Assembly: GCA_030562195.1 (NCBI GenBank)
Contig: JAUJPP010000006.1
Coordinates: forward strand, 372,001 to 436,000
Reading direction: 5' to 3'
Source of the DNA: Nipponacmea schrenckii
Lineage: Eukaryota > Mollusca > Gastropoda > Lottiidae
Length of the DNA: 64,000 bases
This document shows, piece after piece, positions 12,501 through 23,505 of this stretch. Both the position numbers and the translations under genes were made by a program. The first letter of the stretch is position 1; each line of letters starts with the position of its first letter. Below the pieces are notes generated by a model. It was not told where the DNA came from and searched no databases. It was given only the letters and a program-made list of their open reading frames with translations.

Positions 12501-14234
12501 TAAGCATCATTTAAGACAGTGACGACATAAAACGCCTTTGAGCATGCAAGAATCTGAGCGATAACATATCATATTTATAAACACAGTATTAGATCCAAGG
12601 GGGACGCCAAATCCAGTGGTAAAGTGGTCCAGAGGTTAAGGATACTCTAGTACTCTACCTCGTTATCGTCTCCCTCCACGATACTTATAATGAAAGTTTA
12701 TCTCTAGTTTACAAATGGTACTGGTCTTGGATTCATGTGCTTCAGGTTGAGGCAACAGGTTGGATAATGTTCTCGGGTAGAGGATCATTAAACCCTCTCC
12801 TCTAAAAGATGCACACATTTTCACTTTCCATCACAGTTTCGTAGTCATTCCTAGACTATTTTGAAACTGGTATTGCAATTCAATTCCAGTTTCTTCGTTG
12901 GTACGGACATTTCTGTTTTTCAGAGCCAATGAGTGTTTTTTGTGGAGATGATATACCTAGATTAACTTACTCCTCTACAGGACAGTTTCTGACACTTCGG
13001 TTCGTCAGTGATGATTCGGCTCATGGAGAAGGTTTTGAAGTCGTATTAACATCTTTTCACAACGGTAAGAATAATGCCTCAGAAGAAAGAGCGCCCGATT
13101 CTCTATCCTCTCTATTATAGAGAAATCGTATGAGTTCCATCTTCTCATTAGAATCTTAATTATTCCCTAAAAACTTGATTTTACAAAGAGTCTAATATTC
13201 CAAAACTTCTCGGCCTTGGGAGGAAGAGTGTGTTGGCCAACAACTTGTCAGTTCCTTGTCTTCGTCACCCATGACGCCAGTCTCATCAAGTATTGTTCTA
13301 AGCAGCTTAAATTATTGTTCAGTGTACACTGGAACACTTGTGAGTTTTTTATTTATGAAAGCATTTCATATCTTCTGAATAACGCTTGTGGATAACTTTT
13401 AAACTATAAAATATATATATTCAGACACCGCCTTAATTGAGTGTACACCCTTTGGTTCCAGGAAGCTGTGGTTACAGTGAGTACCAGTGTGATAACGGAC
13501 GGTGTATATCACAAGCACTGGTGTGTAATGGTTATAACAACTGTGGAGATTATAGTGATTGGTGTATGTTATCACCGGCTGTTATCAGTGGTATTGTTAT
13601 TGCTTGTTTTGTGGCGGTAATCACTATCTGGGTGTGTATGGTTTTCGTGTGGTATGCTTACACCTACAGACAACAACGTTTACATCGGAGAACGGTAGGT
13701 ATTTAACAATATTATACTCATCAGTCACCAATGTTCGTTAGACCATTCTTAGACCGTTTAGCTTTTAGATCCAAAATTAGAATAACTTTTCCTGCGACAC
13801 AACGACTGTTACTTTCAAGGCTGAGCTGTTTTAAACAAAACCAGTGTCACTCTGCTGCTGGTGATGATGAGGCCTTTGTAAGTATCCGTGTTGTAATGAC
13901 CTGTGTGTTTTTAATCTATGTAAGCTTTTCATATATTTATTATAACGTGTGTCGATTAAGTTGCGACTGTTAGGACTATATCATGGGTTACCAGTTTGAT
14001 AAAATATACATTTTCTACTTTTAGAGACGACGACCTCAACTGTCATCAATGATAGGGGAACCTAGTCGTTACTCACATCTTTTACCAGCAGACCGAGCTT
14101 CCAGCAGACGTGATGTCTTTACTGTATTCCCACAACTCCGTATCTCTATTACCCCAATCCAGCCACCACCTTACCCAGGAGAACCTAGTTCATCAGAGGG
14201 TGCTCAGAATCCTGGCTATCGACACGGCCCTTGA
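466..14234 (+). CDS. CUB-LDLRa single-pass membrane receptor, gene 1 (5 or 6 coding exons)
   Basis: Joined model: 466-538, 12105-12356, 12924-13064, 13462-13694, (optional 13845-13877), 14025-14234. Without the optional exon this gives 909 nt, 302 residues and a stop. All introns have GT/AG ends; the first three are phase 1 and the last is phase 0. Predicted order: signal peptide (1 to about 22), one CUB domain (about 28-155), an LDL-receptor class A module (about 156-190, six cysteines, CNGYNNCGDYSDWC), a TM helix (about 196-221), and a short basic then proline-rich tail containing PPPY, a possible WW-domain ligand. CUB domains usually bind proteins or carbohydrates. CUB plus LDLRa plus TM recalls Neto-like receptors, but there is one CUB instead of two. 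The ligand is unknown. The paralogue at 25343-35656 has the same exon plan, which strongly supports the model. Confidence 0.75.
4780..4880 (+). repeat. Possible old SINE fragment
   Basis: Contains AAAGATCCCTTGGCAGTTGG followed by GAGAAGGCCAATGCAGC. A similar phrase (AAAGATCCCTCGACAATTGG) sits inside the tRNA-derived element at 59820-60205 on the other strand. This suggests a shared SINE core. No promoter boxes are visible in this copy. Confidence 0.35.
5180..5450 (+). repeat. Repeats of ATCGTGATACGTATC type
   Basis: Three imperfect copies of a phrase near TATCGTGATACGTATCATAT followed by CGTGACTTGGC occur at about 5188, 5285 and 5410. The same phrase in reverse orientation occurs at 53130-53160. 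This suggests a dispersed palindrome-rich DNA transposon family. Ends and TSD were not resolved. Confidence 0.4.
7424..11855 (+). repeat. 93-bp G-rich minisatellite, about 48 copies
   Basis: The unit contains GTATAGAATACTACAGTG, TTGTTACCAGTGACCACTATG, TATGATTTTAATTGAGGGAC, GGGGGTGGTAGTTATGGGAG, then GAGGAGAAAATAAA. The commonest spacing is exactly 93 bp; 92-94 and longer units occur. Because 93 is divisible by 3, the antisense strand shows long open frames with a 31-residue repeat; these are not taken as genes. Each unit carries several G-runs and an AATAAA. Units with an extra GGTGGTTGTTATGGGAG step recur at about 10220, 10525, 11190, 11390 and 11690, giving a partial higher-order pattern. 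The array lies in intron 1 of gene 1. Confidence 0.97.
12105..12356 (+). CDS. Gene 1 exon 2: first part of CUB domain
   Basis: Acceptor TTTTGTAG|AT, donor AAAG|GTATAT, phase 1 at both ends, 252 nt. Begins with YMDDLCGKTLKL and ends with the CUB acidic segment YHDCPGDYLAVYDG. The gene 2 counterpart is also 252 nt. Confidence 0.8.
12924..13064 (+). CDS. Gene 1 exon 3: second part of CUB domain
   Basis: Acceptor TTTTTCAG|AG, donor CG|GTAAGA, phase 1 at both ends. Encodes the CUB C-terminal pattern: FCGDDIP, then a beta strand, then LRFVSDDSAHGEGFEVVL, which is a typical CUB ending. Confidence 0.82.
13462..13694 (+). CDS. Gene 1 exon 4: LDLRa module and transmembrane helix
   Basis: Acceptor GGTTCCAG|GA, donor ACG|GTAGGT, phase 1 in and phase 0 out. 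Encodes a six-cysteine LDLRa module (CGYSEYQCDNGRC ... CGDYSDWC) and then a roughly 26-residue hydrophobic helix followed by YRQQRLHRR, a stop-transfer signal. The usual final SDE of LDLRa is SDW here, so calcium binding may be altered. Confidence 0.82.
13845..13877 (+). CDS. Gene 1 possible alternative micro-exon
   Basis: A 33-nt open block encoding CHSAAGDDEAF. It is preceded by AAACAAAACCAG and followed by the strong donor GTAAGT. It is phase 0 at both ends, so it can be included or skipped without changing frame. It sits between the TM exon and the tail exon. Gene 2 has a candidate symmetric 45-nt exon at the same place. Needs transcript evidence. Confidence 0.35.
14025..14234 (+). CDS. 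Gene 1 last coding exon: cytoplasmic tail
   Basis: Acceptor CTACTTTTAG|AGACGA, phase 0, ending at TGA 14232-14234. It encodes about 69 residues starting RRRPQLSS, rich in Ser and Pro, with a PPPY motif. No enzymatic domain. Confidence 0.7.
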   Translation, partial: RRRPQLSSMIGEPSRYSHLLPADRASSRRDVFTVFPQLRISITPIQPPPYPGEPSSSEGAQNPGYRHGP

Positions 14235-15140
14235 TGTTTGTTGTAAATTTTGGCGAGCCTCTTGATTGAGAGAATTCGTGCTTGTGCAATAGGTTTACAA
14301 AGACTACACTTCGACTTGACCTAAACCACACCGAATAGAAAGGGACACCGATTGTTTTTCACGTTTCTGGGATTTCTGATCAGTGAAATGAAATTCGGGT
14401 TACAAGTGTTACGATCGTTTGTCCTAGATTTCTGGGAAGTGACACGTTGCTAGTTTTACAGAACCAAGGAGAATGTTTTGGACCAGGACATTAATCGGTG
14501 ATGCTTTAAGGATGTGACATTTTGGTTTTATCACGGACAAAATTCATGTCATGAGTACCACATCCAGAAGACCTCTTCATGAACTGAATATTACTTGAAA
14601 CGGATTTCAAAGGACGTAATTGATCGATTGTGTCCCTTTAATGATTGCAATATCATTCAATGTGGTTTTCTACAAGAAGAGTTCTCTCCCTTCCATTACT
14701 AGAATATCGGTATACAGGACGGGCTTCGAGGTAAATTCACTGTTGTCGTTGAATGCTGTTTTAAGTTCGTCTGGATTTAAATAGTACCTCTAACATAATA
14801 ACAAACAAATTATACGGACTGTATTAGGACTTTTACAAGTATTATTCGGACGTTGTTTGTACATGTATAGGTACCTATGGGGCGTTGTTGTGACTATTTT
14901 ATGTATGGAAGATGAATCGGTGTGCTACTTGGAGTAATAACAATATTATGTTTATATATTCTGTGTATATGTGTATTTATATATCTAGTCAATATTTACA
15001 GGACGTTATGTGAATGTATGTGCCATTTTGTACAGTACAGTTTATTTATGGAATTTATTTAATAACTTACCTATGCCGAGGCCAACTTGGGTCTGTTCAG
15101 TGCCTACCTGACTGGTCTAATAAAGACTTGAAACGGCCAT
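14235..15140 (+). other. Probable 3' UTR of gene 1
   Basis: About 0.9 kb without coding capacity after the stop. An AATAAA at 15119-15124 is the best polyadenylation signal. The exact cleavage site cannot be seen. Confidence 0.5.
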
Positions 15141-16334
15141 TATATTGCCAGGATGGTTATATTTGCCCACTTGTCTAGCCACTGAAACATAGACTGCTCC
15201 TGATTTCGGTCTAAATTTGTCGAGAGATTTCATATCCCAACCATTCAACTTGACAATTATCCCCTACTCTACCTATGCCTTGATTGTCAATAGTGCTGTA
15301 TTATTATGGGAGGCCCCATATATTTCATATAGCATTTTTGGGAGAAAAAATTGATACTAGTCCTAAACGACTGCCACTTATTGTATTATTGTCATGTCCT
15401 AAATCTAGTGTTAGACAGTGTTTAGCTGTTCAATCTATACTGCCTTGTACTTGATATATGTTCAAATTATAATGCGTAGTTTTACGATATAACGTTCCTT
15501 TTAAAAGAGCAACTCAATACAATAAAATAGTATATGAACTACCATGGCGCATTGTAGACAATATTACATGTACATTGTTAAAACATAGTGATTTATTGTG
15601 TTAATTTACACTTGATGGCGGGAAGGGAACCCCTCTTTTGGGGAAAATCGGTGTTTTAGGTCCAATGTACAGAACAGGTACCTTTATCTGGTTAATGAAA
15701 ATACGAATCCAATTTGGTAGTTTTATATGGTACGAATATGAGTATAGAACACAAACCTTGACTTAAAATTAATCAAAATAGACTTCATCCTATAGTCTCT
15801 AGATAAAGCTTCACAAAACACAGTGTTGGAAGAAATTTGATTGACACGCGCAGAATCGACGGATGAATGTTAGACCCTAAATAGAGTGGATATAACAAAA
15901 AATAAAGCTAAAGAAAAATTTGGCCTAATTGTAATTAGATTGTTGCACCCTTTTACATCAGTTTTAACTCACAAGAAATGAGTTATCAAATTTACAATTC
16001 ATTAATAAAGACATTTTCTGTTGAAAACATTCATTGATGTACTGGCATCAAACATTTTTGGACAGTATTTGACAATGTATTAAAGAGTTATTGCATACTT
16101 TAGAACTACATGTACGAATAACTACTGTTGTTTTCCGTATCAGCCCTGATTCTTATTGATGCCAGTGAACATTTATACTGGTGGTTATTTTTATGCAGTC
16201 TGATCCGAATCTACAGTTCAGTTCTCTAGAAATGAATGAAATTTATGTCTTTGCATTGATTGTTCTCTCACATGTAATAAATAATTACTAATAGAACGAA
16301 CAAATACAGAATAAACAACACATCTACAATGAAT
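15141..16334. other. Intergenic region between gene 1 and the TLR gene
   Basis: Convergent intergenic stretch. It should include the 3' UTR of the minus-strand TLR gene, next to 16334. A TTTATT at about 15591 is one possible minus-strand polyadenylation signal. No other feature seen. Confidence 0.4.
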
Positions 16335-18161
16335 TTATCTACTCTTTATCGCGAGTGAAAATCTCAATCTGTCTATGAACTGAGAATCCTTCACATCAAT
16401 ATAGGTGAAAGTTTTAATACAACGTTTCAACATTGAGTCCATTTCCGCTTCCGGTATATGTTCATATTTTATGATAATCAAATGGCGGCGTTTCTTGGTG
16501 ACACTTTCTTCGTAAGCTTCTTTGAATTCTGCCATTGACCAAACACTTTGAATAAAATGTCGAGATAAAACGACGATGGTATGACGACTATTTTCAATGC
16601 TGTCAATGATGTTTAGAAGGATGCTTTTACCACAGATAAAATCCCGTTCATGAATACACAAAGACAAAGCATCATGAGAGTCAAACGGTGACTCTAACTT
16701 CTGGACGAGATGATCTAGAACCCAATCACTGTCCGACGAACTGTAAGAAATGAATGCATCAAACTGTTTCTTCTCTGCAGACTTGTCAACATCCCAGGGC
16801 AGCAAGACGTTAAATTTCACATACAGCAGCAGTTTAATCTCTTTCCGGAACTTGAATAGAAGAATGATCACCAAAATCAAGATGGCGGCTATAACTCCTA
16901 ATATCACTAAATAAATTTCCCAATCGTCTGATGAAATTTCACAGCCCATCTCAGCTTTACCCAAATTAATAATTTTTTTACCCTTAGCAGTCTCTGGACT
17001 GCCACACGTCAAGTTTTGAATATATTTATATTTCTCCATCCTACCTGTAAAGAAATTGTCGTCTTGAACGGTGTATATAAAATCTTGTGTAAAACATCCA
17101 CAATCCAAAGGATTTCCTCGTATGTTGAGTGTTATATCTTGAAGTTCCGCCCATTTGGAGACTGTTTCAGTGGTCAGTGTGGTGATATTATTATAACGAA
17201 GATCTAAAACTACTTGTCGACCAGGCTGAGGAAACCAAAAATTATTGACGTTAGAAATGTCGGTTATTAGGTTATAGCTATAGTCAATAAATTCTAATTT
17301 AGGAAATTTATACGTGATCTCCTTCCATTCTTGAGGGAACATTGTAAAGTCGTTGTGAGAAAAATTAAATCCTCGCATGTTTGGATATTGACTTTTGACG
17401 CTTTTGAAATATATCTTAAGATATATATTATGCACGGGTTTACTATTTACCGCTTCCAAAATTTCTAAATTTTGGAAATTGCATTCTGGTTGACTATAGG
17501 AATTAATGAGAGACAGTAGATACGACCACTGAAAGAGATCCGGTACTTCTGTCGTGTTTGCATTCATTAAGTATGTAAGCATTCGGCGAATCTTTTCATT
17601 ACCGATATACTTCAATACGTCAGACAGATCTAGCTTGCCTGAAATATTTCTAGAAATATATTGTTTAATCGTTGTATCTGGTCCACACATCCAGTCGTTC
17701 GAAACATTTTGAAAGTTTTCCATTATAAGCAAAAGTGATTTAATATCAAACACAAGAAAACAATCGGCAATTTCTTGATAAACAAGGCTATCTTTGATGG
17801 TTCCAAGGGACTTGTGGTTCCAATCGTCTAAATAGTCGATAATATGACATCCCAACACTCTCAGGCTGTAGAGTTTGTGAATTTGCATTGGTGCTCTCAT
17901 CGATACACTAGCATTAGGACTACATTTCCAATATACCGAATATTTAACATTATCAGCTGTATTATTGGTGTAATGGTTAAGATCTTTTAACGTCAGTGTT
18001 TTCGAGTCTTCAGGTTTCAAGTTACATGTGATATTGACGAATTCCGTGGAATTTAAAACGACACAGAAGGGTTGCCATGAAGGTGGGTATAAATATTGGC
18101 TGACTGTCACAGTAATGTATATATACATGTAAGTAAACAGGATAGCTGTAACCGTACTCAT
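16335..18161 (-). CDS. Toll-like receptor (LRR-LRRCT-TM-TIR), CDS in one exon
   Basis: A 608-residue membrane receptor for pattern recognition and TIR signalling. I use the ATG at 18161: it starts a good signal peptide (MSTVTAILFTYMYIYITVTVS), and an acceptor (TTTTATTTTAG at about 18170) lies just upstream, so the longer frame opening with GTG at 18221 is not real. The ectodomain (about 22-410) has weak leucine-rich repeats, clearest at about 260-348 (FPKLEFIDYSYNLI, VVLDLRYNNI), then an LRRCT cap starting NPLDCGCF (about 349). TM is about 413-437. The TIR domain is about 464-605: box 1 FDAFISYS, box 2 CIHERDFICGKS, then TIVVLSRHF. One LRRCT directly before the membrane fits a single-cysteine-cluster TLR with a short ectodomain. 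The BB-loop proline is replaced by Cys, and box 3 lacks FW. Confidence 0.92.
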   Translation of the reverse strand: MSTVTAILFTYMYIYITVTVSQYLYPPSWQPFCVVLNSTEFVNITCNLKPEDSKTLTLKDLNHYTNNTADNVKYSVYWKCSPNASVSMRAPMQIHKLYSLRVLGCHIIDYLDDWNHKSLGTIKDSLVYQEIADCFLVFDIKSLLLIMENFQNVSNDWMCGPDTTIKQYISRNISGKLDLSDVLKYIGNEKIRRMLTYLMNANTTEVPDLFQWSYLLSLINSYSQPECNFQNLEILEAVNSKPVHNIYLKIYFKSVKSQYPNMRGFNFSHNDFTMFPQEWKEITYKFPKLEFIDYSYNLITDISNVNNFWFPQPGRQVVLDLRYNNITTLTTETVSKWAELQDITLNIRGNPLDCGCFTQDFIYTVQDDNFFTGRMEKYKYIQNLTCGSPETAKGKKIINLGKAEMGCEISSDDWEIYLVILGVIAAILILVIILLFKFRKEIKLLLYVKFNVLLPWDVDKSAEKKQFDAFISYSSSDSDWVLDHLVQKLESPFDSHDALSLCIHERDFICGKSILLNIIDSIENSRHTIVVLSRHFIQSVWSMAEFKEAYEESVTKKRRHLIIIKYEHIPEAEMDSMLKRCIKTFTYIDVKDSQFIDRLRFSLAIKSR

Positions 18162-18169
18162 TTTTAACC

Positions 18170-18796
18170 CTAAAATAAAACAAAATGGGGGTGTGCTGAG
18201 AAACTTCCTTGTTTGGATCACGAGTTACTGTTATGTCAAACTATGCTTGACTGATTTCCCAAGCCCCTATATATATTATGCACATACATATGACAAAGAC
18301 CATGGATAGCAATTCAACAAAAAATAATAAAGAATGAATATTAGATAAAGTACAGGAAAACAGCGGCAGCTCAAAGAAATTATGAGCTATGAAAATTTGG
18401 ACTTTTAGTAGATTGGCTATGTACAACGTAATAACCCTTCCCCTCCAGCACCTTGACCAACTCCCTACTCCCTCCACCTAAAATACTACCCACCTCTTAT
18501 CAATCGAAATATCTGCATCCGCCAGTGTACAATAATTATGGTTACTGTGATACAAGCGTCATTTGTTTTCTATTTTGACGCCAACTGTATAGTCTTTCGA
18601 TTGTTAGAAATGGTGACGAGAACATAATGTTATAAGAGCACTGACATAGTTCACAAAGATTTACAGAATTAGTTTATAGGATATTATACTTAGACACAAG
18701 TACGGGCTTTGGCATGAAATTGAATTAAGCTTTCAAATAGTCAAATAAGGGACGAACATAGGTACATATTTCGTATCTAAACGAAGTAAATGTCTT
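18170..18796 (-). other. Probable 5' UTR intron of the TLR gene
   Basis: On the minus strand a pyrimidine-rich acceptor ends just before the ATG exon (exon from about 18169). A good donor, AAAG|GTAAGACATTT, lies with its GT at 18798-18797. The non-coding first exon would run from 18799 upward. Plausible but unproven. Confidence 0.4.
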
Positions 18797-18849
18797 ACCT
18801 TTTATATCTTGCGATGTTTTCAATACAACTTCCTTCACACGTATGGTTT

Positions 18850-19205
18850 ATAATACACAATACACATTCAGCAAGCAGGGTTTAACAGAGCATGCATAGA
18901 AAATGGAGCTATTAACAATTATAAAACATTCAGTTGAAATCTAGTTTGAAGTAAATAGAAAATCGTCCGCATTCAATTATACATATAACAAACGATATTC
19001 GAGATATTACTTCAGTTCAAAAGGGCTGAATGCATAATTTTTATTATTAGAAACGTAGTGAATTATGCCTCATCATTTTGAAAGATACTTGTTACATCTG
19101 AGGGTTTGATTATTAAAGTACTTATTATTAAGAACTAGTTAAAGTGTTTGTTTTTTAACATATTTACTTGAAAATTGTGTTTATTTTACTTAAATCCACA
19201 CAGTA
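18850..19205. other. Upstream flank of TLR gene, nothing recognised
   Basis: AT-rich, presumably including the TLR promoter. I see no further feature. Confidence 0.3.
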
Positions 19206-19211
19206 GCTCTT

Positions 19212-19544
19212 GAAAGGTCTTAGAATGAACATTAAATTTGAAAATTTTAAACTTGGCCAGTAAGAGCTCTATTCATCAGTAAATATACCTGCTGCCATAA
19301 ATAACATAAAAAAATAAATAAATATCCAAAAAAACTAAGTAATTATCCGCATTTGATTTTTGAAAAACGTTTAATAAATTGATTAAGCGTTTTTCAAAAA
19401 TGACTTTGTTTTGCGAGTTTTTCAGATTTAAAGGGATTCTGTTACTTTAAGACACAAGGTAAGTTCACTGATGAACATATACTCATGTTGACCATTCTTG
19501 AGAACTTAAATTTTATGTTCATACTAAGCCGCAGTATCCCTTTA
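19212..19544 (+). mobile_element. TTAA-flanked MITE, copy A (5' end truncated)
   Basis: The left end retains TCTTAGAATGAACAT and the right end gives ATGTTCATACTAAGC, then CGCAGTATCCCTTTAA-like sequence, the inverse of the family's left end (TTAAAGGGATACTGCG, seen at 28354). The internal phrase AAACTTGGCCA, then ACCTGCTGCCATAAATAACA, is shared by copies at 28354 and 44110. It contains a central inverted repeat (GAAAAACGTTTAAT / ATTAAGCGTTTTTC). No coding capacity. Confidence 0.75.
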
Positions 19545-19559
19545 ACACCACCATCAATG

Positions 19560-21815
19560 ATAACGAACGCCTTTAAATAGTTGTAAAATTAAAACATTAT
19601 CGGCAAGCTTTGTTATAAGTTTCACTGCAAGTCAAGGGTCTCGTTTCTCTTTGGTAGAGCAAAATTTGAGCAAAAAATATTTTAACCCAATTCAAACTAG
19701 TAAGGTTGATCGCCTGAATGGAAAACCTGCCACAATAAAGTCTATTGTGTCATCTATTTTTGTATTGTATCTAATTTACAGTTACCCTGTCAATAAACTT
19801 TTAAATCAATTTAATTTTCTATTAAAAATCACGAGAGCGTGTCCAAATATTATACTATTTAGCAGGTTATATAGAATATTTAGCCCCTTATTTTATACAC
19901 AACAAGTCATTTCTCGTTAATAAACAATACTATACAGATACTGTACAGTCCGTGGAAAAATTTAAGTATTTGGTCTTATATTTGATTTATTCTTTCAAAA
20001 CAACGGTTTTATTTTTGTTATGTTACTTTAAGAATAAGAGCTGCGGTAGTTATCATCTTCATACTCTAGACCGTTTCGGAAACTAGGAATTGGGACGAAA
20101 CGTCTCGAAAAGAACCAAATAAGACTAAACAAAAGAGTTTAAGCAGTGCTGGTAAATACATCAACGGTATATATGGAAATAATAATCAAATTTCATAGTT
20201 CAAGGGAAGTAACTTATAAATATAAATAAAACATACAATAAAACTTTTTCCAGAAATCTCGTTGAAAACTTTCCAAAATATCACATGAAAGACTAGCTCC
20301 TGAATCAAAATTCAATATAACTCGACTATGAAAATTTTGAACTAGTCAAAATGAAGTAGACCACTACATTTTATCAACATCCGCCTGACTGTCACTGCAT
20401 ACAAAACCACTATTTTTAGAATTATCCTTCGTCTCTCATCTCACAATATCTGGAAGAAACCGCGATTGCAGACATCTAATTCCAAATCTAGACCCAAAAA
20501 ACCTTTAAGCGATGGAGAAAGACGATTAAACAAAAAACATAATAAAAGAGAAGATTTGATTAAATCAAAATGCAGTTTGTTACGGCAAGAGATATTTACC
20601 ACTAGTGCCGTTTAAATGGCTATATGCCACGCGTGGTAAAAATTAAAATTACATAAATGAGTATTTTGGAATACAAACTTTTTCGGGCATGCATTTTGAT
20701 AATAATTACTGTTAAACCCATATAAATATTCCAGTAAATGACGGCTAAAACTAAATATTAATAAACTAAAAAATGAAAGTAGGAAAAGGTCAGGGTCAGT
20801 TTAGACCTCAAGGACGTAATGTGATGTTTATATATCATATCGAATTGACCGGGCCTTATTAAATTTAGCATGCCATAATAATTATTATTTTTTCTCTGAA
20901 TTAAATAACTATTTATGTGTATGCACATCACCAACTAGTGTTACTAGACCCGACTACAAAGAAGCAACAAGCGAAACAATACTATATAGGCCTACTAGAA
21001 TACAAATCTTTAATGATTAACTTCAACAAAACCTCGATGTTCTAAATTTATCAGAATGCTACGGTAAGAGAATCTTACGGACAGGCAATTTACGTAAGTT
21101 CATCATCTGAAAGACTGGAAATAACTAAGTTTTGTTATATAAAAAGGAGGTGTGAAAAGATTAACGCAACTGTCATGAGGTTGTCAATCGTCATTGCATT
21201 TTGGAAAAATGGATCTTGACTGCTAAATGAATTAAAAACGTGATCTAGGGGGTTTATGTAGAAAATGCATGAGGAGGGAGCCCCTTGAGGTAATAATAAG
21301 TTATATCATGGGCCTACGTAAACCAATGGGGGATGTAGGGCTATTTGTATTTGTGGAACAAAACGGAACAAACAAACCAACGGAAAGGGAAGGAACAGGG
21401 TGTATTCTTGTTCCATTCCGAAAAGTACAGATATGCTCCTTATCGGGAACAAGATAATTTATATCGTTGGCAGACAATATTCTGGCCGAAACGTCTGTTA
21501 CAGTTGTTGTTTTCTTCCCGTCTAGTCGGGTTACGCAGTCGATTGCAAATCTCGTTGGTGTGACAGCCAAAAGTGGATATAGGACCTAAGAGTAGACCCT
21601 AGTCACGGCATGTTTTAAGCGAGTGTTTGATGTCAATTGCAGAAGTTTGTTACAAGATGAGTAGACTGGTTAAATGAAAAGTAACGGAGATTATGATCTT
21701 GTTATATTCCACAAAATTCAGATTAGAGGTATAAATCTGTTTTCTTTGTTCCGTTCCCTGTCGCGTTCTGCAAAATGAAAATACAGTATCGTCAAAATCC
21801 GTCCAGAATTGTTCC
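19560..21815. other. Intergenic, nothing convincing
   Basis: AT-rich. Short open frames (for example 19651-19920 and 21301-21570) have no domain, cysteine pattern or splice context that I recognise. Confidence 0.4.
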
Positions 21816-21823
21816 TTCTAGAG

Positions 21824-22055
21824 CAGGGGTTCCCAAACTCCAGCCTGCTGGCCAGATACGACACGGCCCTATCGAAAAGATTCCATTTGGCCCACAGAAG
21901 TTTTGATTTCTATTTTTTTAAAGTGTTAAACACGATTTTTTGGAAACAGTATCTAAATCAAAAGAAACGGGGAAATGTAAGGCTAGTTCTCAGTGCCCTG
22001 CAACCAAAATCATTTTTCAATCTGGCCTAAACGACGAATTAATTAGGAACCCCTG
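21824..22055 (+). mobile_element. hAT-type MITE with perfect 8-bp TSD
   Basis: 232 bp bounded by CAGGGGTTCC at the left and GGAACCCCTG at the right, perfect 10-bp inverted ends. They are flanked on both sides by TTCTAGAG (21816-21823 and 22056-22063). An 8-bp TSD with CAGGGGTT-type ends is diagnostic of hAT (Charlie-like) elements. It has no transposase, so it is a non-autonomous copy. The intact TSD and ends suggest a not very old insertion. Confidence 0.92.
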
Positions 22056-22455
22056 TTCTAGAGTGTCAACAGACAATTGTAGGAGAATCGACGGACGGAT
22101 GAACGAAGGAAGGTGACGCGAGTATACGACCAAACTTTCAAAATGCACAAAATTCGTCCTTTTTCATATCTTTCGATGGAAAGAGGAGAACCCTCGCAGA
22201 TGTTCCATAATTTCAGCGTAAAGGAGAACTGATAGAATTACTCTATGAGATTTAGGCCCTTGCCACGTGGTCATTTAGGTTAAGGATAAAAATAACCATA
22301 AACCGTTTAGAAAATGGCTGACAAAATTCACCGCTTGCTTTTTTTCTGAAGTCCTAGCGAAACAAACACAGAATCTGCATTAATATTTTACACTTTGAAT
22401 ACATTTATTACATCAACACAGTAGCTTCAAACATTGAAATCAACATACAAGTCCG

Positions 22456-23505
22456 TTTTTATACGCCCGCATGAAAATGTGGACGTATATTGCCATCACC
22501 CCTGTCCGTCCGTTCCGTGCCGGTTCGGTCCGTCCGTTCGTCCGTCAACAATTACTTGTGTACGCGATACAGGCCAGAGTTTTTATCCGATTTGAATGAA
22601 ACTTGGTATGTGTATTCATCTTGTTAATATCTCGGACAAGTTCGAAAATGGCACGATTCCAGATGTCGGTTTATGAGTTTGGGCCCTTGATTAAATGGAA
22701 AAACGTTAAAATTTACTTAAGTACGCAATAGAAGCTGTAGTTTTCATCTGATTTGAATGAAACTTGGTATGTGTATTCATCTTAATAATATCTCGGACAA
22801 GTTCAAAAATGGTGCGATTCCAGATGCCGGTTTATGAGTTATTGCCCTTAATTAAATGAAAAAACGTTAAAACTTCTTGTGTGAATAGAAGCGTAGTTTT
22901 ACCGATTTTTGAAACTTGGCAGGTTATCTTAAAAGACAGTTTAAAATGGACACCCGTGCGACTTTTGATTACCCCATGAAATGAAAACACGTTAAATTTA
23001 CTTGTGACAAATAGAACTATAGTTGCCCGATTTTAATGAAACTTGGCATGTGTAAATTTATCTTGAAATATCTCAGACAAGTTCGAAAATGGCACGATTC
23101 CAGATGTCGGTTTATGAGTTATGGCCCTTGATTAAATGAAAAAACGTTGAAAGTACTTGTGTATGCAAAGTTAGAAGCTATAGTTTTCATCCATATGAAT
23201 GAAACTTGGTATGTGTATTCATCTTGATAATGTCTCGCCAGATGCCTGTTTATGAGTTATTGCCCTTGATTAAATGAGAAAATGTTAAAATTTACTTGTG
23301 TACGCAATAGAAGCTGTAGTTTTTATCCGATTTGAATGAAACTTGGTATGTGTATTCATCTTAATAACATCTCGGACAAGTTCAAAAATGGTGCGATTCC
23401 AGATGCCGGTTTATGAGTTATTGCCCTTAATTAAATGAAAAAACATGGAATATTCTGTTTGCTGAAGTGGGCGTATGTTACCTTGCCTGGCAAGCTATCT
23501 TTAAA
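22456..23505 (+). mobile_element. Non-autonomous element with internal tandem repeats, family 1 copy 1
   Basis: Starts with TTTTTATACGCCCGCATG and GTGGACGTATATTG, then a CCGTCCG-rich block. After that come about five imperfect repeats of 120-200 bp, each with TTGAATGAAACTTGGTATGT, TCTCGGACAAGTTC, ATTCCAGATG and TATGAGTTATTGCCCTTGAT. Ends with AAGTGGGCGTATGTTACCTT, GCCTGGCAAGCTATC. The ends contain inverted TATACGCCC / GGGCGTAT. Two reverse-orientation copies lie at 37555-38515 and 44870-45435. No coding region. Helitron-like or TIR class is unresolved. Confidence 0.8.

Noticed and set aside
12600..12700. tRNA-like box A (GTGGTCCAGAGGTTAAGGAT)
   Set aside because: No box B at the right distance and no cloverleaf. 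At most a SINE scrap.
18162..18221. N-terminal extension of the TLR
   Set aside because: It begins with GTG, and a strong splice acceptor lies between it and the ATG at 18161, so it is intronic.
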